The notes under the pieces: generated by a model
What the model saw: the letters and a program-made list of their open reading frames with translations, nothing else
The model's database searches: none
Told to the model about the DNA's origin: nothing
Program-made: the position numbers and the translations under genes
Shown here: piece after piece, positions 1-7,345 of the stretch
How the letters are laid out: each line of letters opens with the position of its first letter
How positions within the stretch are numbered: position 1 is the stretch's first letter
Assembly: GCA_000783305.1 (NCBI GenBank)
Contig: JROE01000005.1
Coordinates: 248,001 to 312,000 of the forward strand
Reading direction: 5' to 3'
Source of the DNA: Sphingobacteriaceae bacterium DW12
GTDB taxonomy: Bacteria; Bacteroidota; Bacteroidia; Sphingobacteriales; Sphingobacteriaceae
DNA: 64,000 nt

Positions 1-267
1 TTGTCGAAAACCATTGCCCCTACTAGGAGAACTTTGTTTGGGGCCAGTTTTTTGATTACGTATTCTCCACATCTCTTGAGAATAGTCATTGTATATAGGA
101 AAGAATTGCTGGGCTTCTGTCTTAGTTAGTTTAAGCTCTTTTGTTATATAGGCAATTTTTTCATTTTCAATGGCTTTGAAGCGTTCGTTATCACGCTGTG
201 CTTGAGCAGACAAAGTCAAAAGAAATACAAAACAACATGTTGCTATTATATTTTTCAATTGTAACAT
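1..267 (-). CDS. Small secreted Spy/CpxP-like protein, 3' end cut by window
   Basis: The reading frame starts at 267 and is still open at the window edge (89 codons seen). It begins with a signal peptide (MLQLKNIIATCCFVFLL, then a cleavage site after SAQAQ). A charged helical stretch follows, with KELKLTKTEAQQFFPIY, the pattern of small periplasmic Spy/CpxP-like or 'ECF sensor' proteins that often end Bacteroidota sigma/anti-sigma operons. It starts 3 bp after the stop of the anti-sigma-like gene, so the two are almost certainly co-transcribed and probably translationally coupled. The family call rests on a short N-terminal piece and on context; the function (envelope stress sensing or chaperoning) is inference. 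Confidence 0.6.
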   Translation of the reverse strand, partial: MLQLKNIIATCCFVFLLTLSAQAQRDNERFKAIENEKIAYITKELKLTKTEAQQFFPIYNDYSQEMWRIRNQKTGPKQSSPSRGNGFRQ

Positions 268-270
268 CAC

Positions 271-1104
271 TTATAATGTATAATTTAAATACTCTTCTAA
301 ATCTTCTTTATCAATCTGTTTACCAACACCTTCCGAATCATTGGGTTGATAGATGTACTCTGTGAAGTAAACCATATCATCGCCATTGGTAGTTGCGGCA
401 AGATAATTCATGATCTCATCATCCGAAATATTAGACAATATCGTTTCGGAAGCCTGGTTGCTTTCATTGGATTCTTGTAGTCCGAAAAAGGCGCTTACAC
501 TTAATATAGCCACTAGACAGGCTGCAGCAGCATATCGTATCCAATTGATATTGTTTAACCGTCGGACAGGAGTAGCAATCTCTTCCTTCGGAACTGTTGC
601 TTTTCTCAAATCAGCTGACAGCTTATCAAAGTAAGTAGCAGGTACTGCAAATCCATCTTTAACTACACCCCCGGTCATCTGGTCAAGAGCAACATTAGCC
701 AATACAGACTGAGTGAGTTGATCAAAATATCCATTAGGGATGTCGAATCCGTCAGCCTGGACTTTGTCTTTCAACTCTTTTTCGACTATTCTCGAGGCAA
801 TGTTATCTTGAAGCGTATCAAAGTATTGACTGGGTACCGTAAAATTTTCTGCTTGTGCAGATTGTAGCAACTGGTCCATTGAGACAGCAGATAGAATACG
901 AGATTGCAAATCGTCAAAATATCCACTCGGAACTTGAAATGTTTTCGGTTGGATATCTAAATTATGGACAAGTTTGATTTGGGAAAGAATATTGGACTCA
1001 AGGTTATCGAAATAACCTGCTGGTACGATGAAAGGATTTACACGTAAATATTCAGGAAGATTATCTCCCTCTGAATGATGTTGATATGTGTTGTTTTCCT
1101 TCAT
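271..1104 (-). CDS. Anti-sigma-factor-like membrane protein with five YFDxL repeats
   Basis: This 277-residue protein follows the ECF sigma gene. Residues 1-170 hold five copies of a module whose core is F-x-V/I-P-x-x-Y-F-D-x-L (near residues 25-35, 56-66, 88-98, 120-130, 152-162). The last four are exactly 32 residues apart. One membrane segment lies near residues 188-210 (WIRYAAAACLVAILSVSAFF). The C-terminal part carries two acidic helices ending in NYL and EYLNYTL, as seen in Bacteroidota anti-sigma-like proteins. No HxxxCxxC zinc-finger motif is visible. The topology fits a cytoplasmic repeat region that could bind the sigma factor and a periplasmic tail. The anti-sigma role is inferred from position and architecture. 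Confidence 0.65.
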   Translation of the reverse strand: MKENNTYQHHSEGDNLPEYLRVNPFIVPAGYFDNLESNILSQIKLVHNLDIQPKTFQVPSGYFDDLQSRILSAVSMDQLLQSAQAENFTVPSQYFDTLQDNIASRIVEKELKDKVQADGFDIPNGYFDQLTQSVLANVALDQMTGGVVKDGFAVPATYFDKLSADLRKATVPKEEIATPVRRLNNINWIRYAAAACLVAILSVSAFFGLQESNESNQASETILSNISDDEIMNYLAATTNGDDMVYFTEYIYQPNDSEGVGKQIDKEDLEEYLNYTL

Positions 1105-1138
1105 GGTAATAGTATAGAGTACACTAAGCGCAAAAGGT

Positions 1139-1684
1139 TTAATCGTGGGTGTTAAAAAAATGCTCTATTTTTTTAACGGCCAAATGGTATGATGCTTTTA
1201 GAGCCCCCACACTTGTTCCCAATACATCCGATATCTCTTCGTATTTCATGTCATCGAAATACTTCATATTGAATACCAATTTTTGTTTTTCTGGCAACGT
1301 TAGCAAGGCCTGCTGAAGTTTCAACTGCGCCTTGTCACCGTTAAAATAGCTGCCATCCGCAAGCGAATCTGCTAAATAAGCAGACGTATCGTCGTCTAAC
1401 GATACATTCTGCTTTTGCTTTTTCTTATTTAGGAAGGTGATACATTCGTTCGTAGCAATGCGGTACAACCAAGTGTATAATTGAGAATCCTCTCTAAAAT
1501 TTCCTAAATTGCGCCACACCTTGATGAAGACATCTTGAACCACATCATCTGCATCGTCATGGTCGATTACCATCCTTCTCACATGCCAATAAATTTTTTG
1601 CTGATATTTCTTCAACAATAGTCCAAATGCCTCTTCACGAGTATGTTCGTCGGCAAATTTCGAAATTATTAAAGCATCTTCCAT
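1139..1684 (-). CDS. ECF-family RNA polymerase sigma factor
   Basis: This 181-residue protein has the two sigma-70 regions of ECF factors. Region 2 is at about residues 20-95 (DADDVVQDVFIKVWRNLGNF, then LYTWLYRIATNECITFL). Region 4 is at about 120-175 (LTLPEKQKLVFNMKYFDDM, then YEEISDVLGTSVGALKASYH). It directs RNA polymerase to a regulon that cannot be read from the sequence. It begins 21 bp after the transketolase C-half gene, so it may be read through from that operon. It lies 34 bp before the repeat-bearing anti-sigma-like gene, its likely partner. Confidence 0.93.
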   Translation of the reverse strand: MEDALIISKFADEHTREEAFGLLLKKYQQKIYWHVRRMVIDHDDADDVVQDVFIKVWRNLGNFREDSQLYTWLYRIATNECITFLNKKKQKQNVSLDDDTSAYLADSLADGSYFNGDKAQLKLQQALLTLPEKQKLVFNMKYFDDMKYEEISDVLGTSVGALKASYHLAVKKIEHFFNTHD

Positions 1685-1705
1685 ATATTGACGTTGTGGA
1701 CTTTA

Positions 1706-2659
1706 TTATTTTCTTTTTATTACTTTTTGAGCAGCGGCAACAATAGCGTCTGCATTCAATCCATATTTTTCCATAAGTTGAGCAGGGGTGCCCGACTCAC
1801 CAAAACTGTCGTTGACCGCAACGTACTCTTGTGGGCTAGGAAGGTGTTTAGCCAATACTTGAGCTACACTGTCACCCAATCCACCAAGACGGTTGTGCTC
1901 TTCAGCAGTGACTACACACTTTGTCTTGCCAACAGATGCTAAAATAGCTTCTTCATCTAAAGGTTTAATCGTGTGGATGTTAACTATCTCGGCACTGATG
2001 CCCAATTCCGCCAGTTTTTCCCCAGCTTGGATAGCCTCCCATACTAAGTGTCCAGTGGCTATAATCGTGACATCTGTACCTTCGTTCAACAGGACCGCTT
2101 TTCCAATAACAAACTCTTGGTCAGCTGGAGTAAAGTTAGGTACTACAGGACGTCCAAAACGCAAATAGACCGGACCCTGATGTTTGGAAACAGCTATAGT
2201 AGCAGCTTTAGTTTGATTGAAATCACAAGGGTTGATGACGGTCATTCCTGGCAGCATTTTCATTAAGCCGATATCCTCTAAGATTTGATGAGTAGCACCA
2301 TCTTCACCCAAAGTCAATCCAGCATGTGAGGCCGCAATCTTAACATTTTTGTCTGAATAAGCAATAGACTGACGAATCTGATCGTAGACACGACCTGTTG
2401 AAAAGTTAGCGAAAGTTCCCGTGAATGGAATTTTTCCACCAATAGTCAATCCTGCTGCAATACCCATCATGTTCGCTTCTGCGATACCAATTTGGAAGAA
2501 GCGCTCTGGGAATTCTTTTATGAAGTCGTTCATTTTTAGTGAACCGATTAAGTCAGCACATAGCGCCACAACATTTTCGTCTTGCTTACCTGCTTCTAAT
2601 AATCCAGCTCCAAATCCCGAACGTGTGTCTTTTGATTCTGTGTATGTGTATTTTTTCAT
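1706..2659 (-). CDS. Transketolase, C-terminal (pyrimidine-binding) subunit
   Basis: This 317-residue protein matches the C-terminal half of split transketolases. A pyrimidine-binding domain comes first (KDTRSGFGAGLLEAG; FFQIGIAEANMMGIAAGL with the conserved Glu that activates thiamine diphosphate; HAGLTLGEDGATHQ). A transketolase C-terminal domain follows from about residue 190. With the N-half gene upstream it forms the heteromeric enzyme that moves two-carbon ketol groups between sugar phosphates in the non-oxidative pentose phosphate pathway. The two genes are 109 bp apart, separated by an unusual TTAGTA-rich stretch. Confidence 0.93.
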   Translation of the reverse strand: MKKYTYTESKDTRSGFGAGLLEAGKQDENVVALCADLIGSLKMNDFIKEFPERFFQIGIAEANMMGIAAGLTIGGKIPFTGTFANFSTGRVYDQIRQSIAYSDKNVKIAASHAGLTLGEDGATHQILEDIGLMKMLPGMTVINPCDFNQTKAATIAVSKHQGPVYLRFGRPVVPNFTPADQEFVIGKAVLLNEGTDVTIIATGHLVWEAIQAGEKLAELGISAEIVNIHTIKPLDEEAILASVGKTKCVVTAEEHNRLGGLGDSVAQVLAKHLPSPQEYVAVNDSFGESGTPAQLMEKYGLNADAIVAAAQKVIKRK

Positions 2660-2768
2660 TCTTTTAATATCGAGTAGTTAGTATGGAGTAGTTAGTAGTT
2701 AGATTCCAGTAAATGTGTTAAAATACAAATGCTAAGTACTAATGTCTAAATACTAATATCTGGTATAA
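2660..2768. repeat. TTAGTA-rich facing repeats between transketolase halves
   Basis: The gap between the two transketolase genes is made largely of short units. At about 2675-2701 stand GTAGTTAGTATGGAGTAG and TTAGTAGTTAG. At about 2731-2763 similar units (TAAGTACTAATG, TAAATACTAATATC) lie in the opposite orientation. The two halves face each other as an imperfect inverted repeat that could fold in the transcript. It does not encode protein. An effect on the ratio of the two subunits is possible but speculative. Confidence 0.5.
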
Positions 2769-3617
2769 TTAATAATCTCCTAAAGTTTCCGTTAATTGAC
2801 CCAATGCAGATGCCAATTGATCATCATTTGGAGCGACACCATGCCACTTGTGAGAGCCCATCATGAAGTCTACACCATTGCCCATTTCGGTGTGCAGGAG
2901 AATAACAACTGGCTTTCCTTTTCCAGTACGCGATTTCGCTTCAGCAAGTCCAGCCACTACTGCAGTCATGTCATTGCCTTTTTCAATTTCCATGACATCC
3001 CAGCCGAATGCTTCCCATTTAGCACGAAGGTTACCCAATGAGAGGACCTGGTCCGTGGAGCCATCAATCTGCGCTTTGTTATAGTCAACAGTAGCAATCA
3101 GATTGTCGACTTTGTTATGTGGAGCATACATCGCAGCTTCCCATACTTGACCCTCTTGAAGTTCCCCATCTCCCATCAATACATACACAAGGTTACTATC
3201 CTTGTTTAATTTCTTTGCTTGTGCAGCACCAATAGCTACCGAAAGACCTTGACCCAATGAACCAGACGCAATACGGATACCCGGAAGGTGCTCGTGTGTA
3301 GTCGGGTGTCCTTGAAGACGAGAGTTGATTTTTCTGAAGGTGGCTAATTCACTAACTTCAAAATAACCAGCATGCGCCAAGGTACTGTAGAACACTGGTG
3401 AAATGTGGCCATTCGACAAGAAAAATAAATCTTCCCCGATTCCATCCATGTTGAAAGATGGATCATGTTTCATGGCATTGAAATAAAGCGCCACAAAATA
3501 ATCGGTACAACCCAATGATCCTCCAGGGTGTCCTGACTGACATGCGTGTACCATACGTACGATGTCACGTCTTACTTGTGATGCGATTTGTTCTAGTTTG
3601 TTTATATCTGCACTCAT
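2769..3617 (-). CDS. Transketolase, N-terminal (diphosphate-binding) subunit
   Basis: This 282-residue protein is the thiamine-diphosphate-binding half of a split transketolase: VHACQSGHPGGSLGCTDYF near the N-terminus, and the cofactor-binding GDGELQEGQVWEAAMYA followed by DNLIATVDYN. I chose ATG 3617 (MSADINKLEQIASQVRRDIV), where family similarity begins. The frame stays open upstream to 3839, but that extension has no family similarity and runs over the remains of a gene on the other strand. It is the first gene of the transketolase pair. Confidence 0.93.
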   Translation of the reverse strand: MSADINKLEQIASQVRRDIVRMVHACQSGHPGGSLGCTDYFVALYFNAMKHDPSFNMDGIGEDLFFLSNGHISPVFYSTLAHAGYFEVSELATFRKINSRLQGHPTTHEHLPGIRIASGSLGQGLSVAIGAAQAKKLNKDSNLVYVLMGDGELQEGQVWEAAMYAPHNKVDNLIATVDYNKAQIDGSTDQVLSLGNLRAKWEAFGWDVMEIEKGNDMTAVVAGLAEAKSRTGKGKPVVILLHTEMGNGVDFMMGSHKWHGVAPNDDQLASALGQLTETLGDY

Positions 3618-3684
3618 TTTTAAATATATGGTTTTCACAACTTTCGCAAAGTTAGTCATTTTTAACAGAGTAGGTCGATTAAAT

Positions 3685-4037
3685 ATGAATTTATTGCACC
3701 CCTTTAACTTCAATAAAGAGTCTCCCGCAAAACAATACTCACGAATGAAATCCATATCGGAACCTATGTCTTGAATCAAGCCAATTTTGTATTGATTCAT
3801 GAAAATGAAACTTTTCGATTGACCGAACCAGAGATGCATCTGTTGAGTTATTTATGGGCACGTAATCCCAAGTTGTAACTAGAGAACAGATTCTGGAAGA
3901 GATATGGGGCGCCACTGATTTTTTTTACCGGAAGAAGCATGGATGTTTTCATTAGTAGGTTGCGCAAGTATCTAATTCATGATACAGCGCTAGGTATACA
4001 TGCTGTAAGAGAGATAGGATTTGATATTAGACTCTAG
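3685..4037 (+). pseudogene. Broken OmpR-family response regulator (C-terminal part)
   Basis: Plus-strand remains of a response regulator, readable only by changing frame. Near 3690 comes LLHPFNFNKE, like the K-P-F end of a receiver domain. From about 3740 another frame gives EIHIGTYVLNQANFVL, then FRLTEPEMHLLSYLWARNPK, the linker and start of the winged helix. After a stop the frame shifts to VTREQILEEIWGATDFF, then shifts again to SMDVFISRLRKYLIHDT and REIGFDIRL followed by TAG at 4035-4037. The order and spacing match Bacteroidota OmpR-type regulators. At least three frame changes show it is dead. No partner sensor kinase is nearby. The 5' part is missing or overlaid by the transketolase leader. 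Confidence 0.8.
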
Positions 4038-4040
4038 ATT

Positions 4041-4616
4041 TTAATTGGTCTTATCTAATTTCTTCCAATAGTCAAGTATTCTGTCTTTTATTACCGCTGG
4101 TAGCTTATCAAAATTATCCGAGTAATAATTTTGTATATATTGATCTTCAGCTCTGGATTCAATGGTGTAAAATTGTCGTTGATGAAATAGCAATAGGAAT
4201 ACGGATTGTTGTTTGTCTAGGCTGGAGGCATCATTTTTTGAAAAAATAAACAAACTTTCAGGAGTATGGTCTTTATCGGCATCAAAGAATGCTTTACGAT
4301 TGCCCCATGTCATCAAGATCGAATTAGGAAAACTAAATCCTCGTTTGCATTGTATCTGCCAAGCATTGTCTTCTTCCATAAACTCCTCCGCATAAAGAGA
4401 GTCTGCGGTTTCACCTTTTTCATTTTTAGAGAAGATGTATAGTCTATTTCCTTGCGTTGTCTCAACAGCATCCACCGTCATTATCCTCGCGCCGCTGTAA
4501 GCAATCTTATTTCGATCGATAGTTGACTTGTTAACACTAACAAGAGTAACCTGCGCCATGAGAGTGTTTCCTAGGAGCAGACCAGCCAAAAGAATATAAT
4601 ATTTAATGATGTGCAT
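4041..4616 (-). CDS. Secreted protein of unknown function
   Basis: This 191-residue protein begins with a clear signal peptide (MHIIKYYILLAGLLLGNTLMAQ) and is otherwise soluble. I do not recognise its family. One visible feature is FFDADKDHTPESLF near residues 110-123, whose D-x-D-x-D spacing resembles an EF-hand or dockerin calcium loop, although a single loop is weak evidence. Its stop lies 3 bp from the end of the response-regulator remnant on the other strand. The nfu terminator lies just upstream of its start, so it probably has its own promoter. Confidence 0.6.
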   Translation of the reverse strand: MHIIKYYILLAGLLLGNTLMAQVTLVSVNKSTIDRNKIAYSGARIMTVDAVETTQGNRLYIFSKNEKGETADSLYAEEFMEEDNAWQIQCKRGFSFPNSILMTWGNRKAFFDADKDHTPESLFIFSKNDASSLDKQQSVFLLLFHQRQFYTIESRAEDQYIQNYYSDNFDKLPAVIKDRILDYWKKLDKTN

Positions 4617-4633
4617 ATATGGTGTTATTAATC

Positions 4634-4666
4634 AAAGAGGGCTAAATCATTGATTTAGCCCTCTTT
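4634..4666 (-). terminator. Terminator of the nfu gene
   Basis: A near-perfect inverted repeat (AAAGAGGGCTAAATCA and its complement) sits just past the nfu stop codon, with a short T run on the minus strand. It separates nfu from the secreted protein gene downstream. Confidence 0.8.
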
Positions 4667-4679
4667 AATCTTATGCAGT

Positions 4680-5234
4680 TTACATTGCTTCTGCAACGAC
4701 TTCCTCTACTTCAGGGACCATTCGTTTCAATAGCCCTTCAATACCCGATTTAAGCGTAATCGTAGAAGATGGACAACCACTGCATGAACCTCTTAATTCC
4801 ACAGTCACCGTGCCATTTTCAAATGATTTGTAGGCGATGGCTCCTCCATCTTGTTCAACAGCCGGACGTACATAGTCGTGTAATACCTGCTGAATCTTAA
4901 CCTCTACTTCTGTTCCTTCAAACTCAACATCTTCGTCATGATGCACTTCTTTTACCGCAAGTTCAGATTCTACCGCTCCTTTGATAAAGTCTTTTAAGAT
5001 AGCTTCAATATCATCCCACTCAACACCATCGGATTTGGTTACCGTTACAAAATTGCTGGCGAAAAAAACACCATTTACAAAGTTGAATTTAAATAATTCA
5101 CTAGCAAAAGGAGACTCTTGCGCCTTTTCCTTACTTGCATAGTCTAAACTTCCATTGATCAACAATTTGTTGACCAAAAATTTCATTGTCGCTGGATTCG
5201 GAGTTGTTTCCGTATATACGTTTATGGTTGCCAT
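4680..5234 (-). CDS. Nfu/NifU-type iron-sulfur cluster scaffold
   Basis: This 184-residue protein carries the two domains of Nfu proteins. An N-terminal Nfu domain (about residues 1-88) begins INVYTETTPNPATMKFL. A C-terminal NifU domain (about 110-178) has RGSCSGCPSSTITLKSG, where Cys151 and Cys154 form the cluster-binding CxxC pair. It would carry a [4Fe-4S] cluster on a homodimer and hand it to apoproteins. It stands alone, with its own terminator. A possible -7 element (TATCTTTG on the minus strand, 5262-5269) lies upstream, but I found no matching -33 box. Confidence 0.92.
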   Translation of the reverse strand: MATINVYTETTPNPATMKFLVNKLLINGSLDYASKEKAQESPFASELFKFNFVNGVFFASNFVTVTKSDGVEWDDIEAILKDFIKGAVESELAVKEVHHDEDVEFEGTEVEVKIQQVLHDYVRPAVEQDGGAIAYKSFENGTVTVELRGSCSGCPSSTITLKSGIEGLLKRMVPEVEEVVAEAM

Positions 5235-5308
5235 AGTTTTACTCTCTATAATAGTCTAACAAAGATAGGGGTTTTCAACTTGCCTACCAGTCATTAAAGC
5301 GTCAAAGC

Positions 5309-6658
5309 TTATAGTTGCACTCCAGTGTAAGTGGTGGGGGATATCGCCTTCAATTCCCCTTTTACCTCCGCACTAACATTCAAGTTCTCTACAAATTCAG
5401 CGATAGTTTCAGACGTGATATGCGTATTTGTACGGGTCAAATCTTTCAATGCTTCGTATGGTTTAGGGTAACCTTCGCGTCTCAATATCGTTTGAAGTGC
5501 TTCCGCAACTACCGCCCAATTCTTTTCAAGATCTTCTTGAAGTGCTTTCTCATTCAAAATTAATTTACGAAGGCCTCGGAGTGTCGATTTGATTGCAATC
5601 AATGTATGTGCAAACGGAACTCCGATATTTCTCAATACTGTCGAATCTGTCAAATCACGTTGTAAGCGAGAGATTGGAAGTTTGGCTGCCAAATGCTCAA
5701 ACAGTGCATTCGCCAAGCCCAGGTTTCCCTCTGCATTTTCAAAATCAATCGGATTCACTTTATGCGGCATCGCTGAGGATCCAATTTGACCCGCGGTGAT
5801 TTTCTGCTTGAAATAATCCATTGAAATATACGTCCAAATGTCTCGAGATAAATCGATAATGATGGTATTGATCCTTTTTAGTGCATCGCAGCTAGCCGCG
5901 AAGTTATCGTAATGTTCAATTTGGGTAGTTGTTTGAGAGCGGTCCAGTCCCAATACGTTGTTCACGAAATTGTTTCCAAAGTCTACCCAATTGTGTGTCG
6001 GGTAAGCAATATGATGTGCATTAAAGTTACCTGTAGCCCCTCCAAACTTTGCGGAGTATGGAACAGCGATGAGCAACTGAATTTGCTTCTCGATACGCTC
6101 TACAAACACTTTGATTTCTTTTCCAAGTCTCGTTGGTGACGCTGGCTGTCCATGTGTCCGGGCCAGCATAGGAATATTTGTCCATTCGTCAGAAAGAGCA
6201 CGTAGCTCATTTGTTAATTCTTCGATTGCTGGAAGATAACTGTTTTGGATCGCCTCTTTCCAACTATAAGGAATTGCCGTATTGTTGATATCTTGAGAAG
6301 TAAGGCCAAAATGGATGAACTCCAAAGAGTCATGCAAGCCAAAAAGCTCAAATTTGTCTTTAATGAAGTATTCTACAGCTTTTACGTCGTGATTTGTGAT
6401 TTTCTCTTTATCCTTTATCCACTGGGCATCTTCAATTGTGAAATTACGATAGATATCTCTTAATTTTTCATTTAATGAACCATCAAAATGTTGAAGCTGT
6501 GGAATACCTGAAGTCGTCAACGAAATGAAGTATTCAATTTCGACAAGCACGCGATATTTTATTAAAGCAAATTCCGAAAAGTAAGCTGCGAGTTCATGTG
6601 TTGCATTATAGTAGCGGCCGTCTACAGGAGATACGGCAGTAAGGGAAGATAAAGCCAT
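5309..6658 (-). CDS. purB: Adenylosuccinate lyase
   Basis: This 449-residue enzyme cleaves adenylosuccinate to AMP and SAICAR to AICAR, both with release of fumarate, in purine synthesis. It starts LSSLTAVSPVDGRYYNAT like the E. coli-type PurB and carries the superfamily signature SSAMPHKVNPIDFENAEG near residue 285. It also has TRTHGQPASPTRLGKE-type and EHYDNFAA motifs. I use ATG 6658; a TTG three codons earlier is also in frame. A possible -7 box (TAATTTTG, minus strand, 6678-6685) lies just upstream. It is monocistronic. Confidence 0.96.
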   Translation of the reverse strand: MALSSLTAVSPVDGRYYNATHELAAYFSEFALIKYRVLVEIEYFISLTTSGIPQLQHFDGSLNEKLRDIYRNFTIEDAQWIKDKEKITNHDVKAVEYFIKDKFELFGLHDSLEFIHFGLTSQDINNTAIPYSWKEAIQNSYLPAIEELTNELRALSDEWTNIPMLARTHGQPASPTRLGKEIKVFVERIEKQIQLLIAVPYSAKFGGATGNFNAHHIAYPTHNWVDFGNNFVNNVLGLDRSQTTTQIEHYDNFAASCDALKRINTIIIDLSRDIWTYISMDYFKQKITAGQIGSSAMPHKVNPIDFENAEGNLGLANALFEHLAAKLPISRLQRDLTDSTVLRNIGVPFAHTLIAIKSTLRGLRKLILNEKALQEDLEKNWAVVAEALQTILRREGYPKPYEALKDLTRTNTHITSETIAEFVENLNVSAEVKGELKAISPTTYTGVQL

Positions 6659-6790
6659 CTTAGTCAAGTTATTTTGACAAAATTAGATAAAATGCTTGGC
6701 AATCACGAATATCTCTTCGCAAAAAGCAAAGCAATAATGTTCCTGTACGTGAATGAGTAGGCTTTTTTTAGGGAGAAAAAGGAGAATAAA

Positions 6791-6817
6791 AAAAGCCAGT
6801 GCATATTGCACCGGCTT
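6791..6817 (-). terminator. Terminator of the small lipoprotein gene
   Basis: An inverted repeat (AAGCCAGTGCA against TGCACCGGCTT, with one wobble pair) is followed on the minus strand by an A/T-rich run that gives a U-rich tail. Confidence 0.8.
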
Positions 6818-6846
6818 CTATTGAGTTATTTGCTCTAAATCAGAGA

Positions 6847-7065
6847 TTATTTTACAGCTTTAAGTGAATCAGCGATAGAATCACCAGTAGCTTTAAGTGA
6901 ATCAGCAACGTTGTTCAATGAATCAGCGATAGAATCAGTTGTAGCAGAGATAGAATCAGCTAATGAATCAGCAGCTTCTTCAGTTTTAGTAGTAGAGTTA
7001 CCACATGAAGCGAAAGCCAAAGTTAAAGCTAAACCTAAAAATCCGAATTTGAATAAGTTTTTCAT
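6847..7065 (-). CDS. Tiny heptad-repeat lipoprotein
   Basis: This 72-residue protein has a lipoprotein signal (LALTLAFASC, with the lipid Cys near residue 21). The mature part, about 50 residues, is almost wholly built of DSIADSL-like units (DSLADSI, DSIADSLNNVADSLKAT, DSIADSLKAV). With Ile/Leu spaced as in a coiled coil, it should form an amphipathic helix, loosely reminiscent of Lpp. It ends in Lys (AVK). Its own terminator and a long A/T-rich leader suggest a separate, possibly abundant transcript. A structural role in the outer membrane is only a guess. Confidence 0.75.
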   Translation of the reverse strand: MKNLFKFGFLGLALTLAFASCGNSTTKTEEAADSLADSISATTDSIADSLNNVADSLKATGDSIADSLKAVK

Positions 7066-7345
7066 TTTTAATTTTCTATTTTAATTGAAACAAATTTGTT
7101 TATTTACCATTAATACCCGTAACCCTAAAAGGTAACCCCAATTATTTCATTTTTTTTATTTTTTAATTTAATAGTCTTATTTACAATTATTTAAGTGATT
7201 TATTTTTTTTGCGTATTTTTATTCTTTATCGTGAATTGAAGGATTATTGAATATATTTAACACAAGCTCTAAAATATATACTTCAATAAAACTAAAATAA
7301 GAGACCTTTTGTTAAGGTTAAGGAGATGCACTAAACGATATCTAT

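Noticed and set aside
3618..3839. N-terminal extension of the transketolase N-half
   Set aside because: No family similarity, and it runs antisense to the response-regulator remnant.
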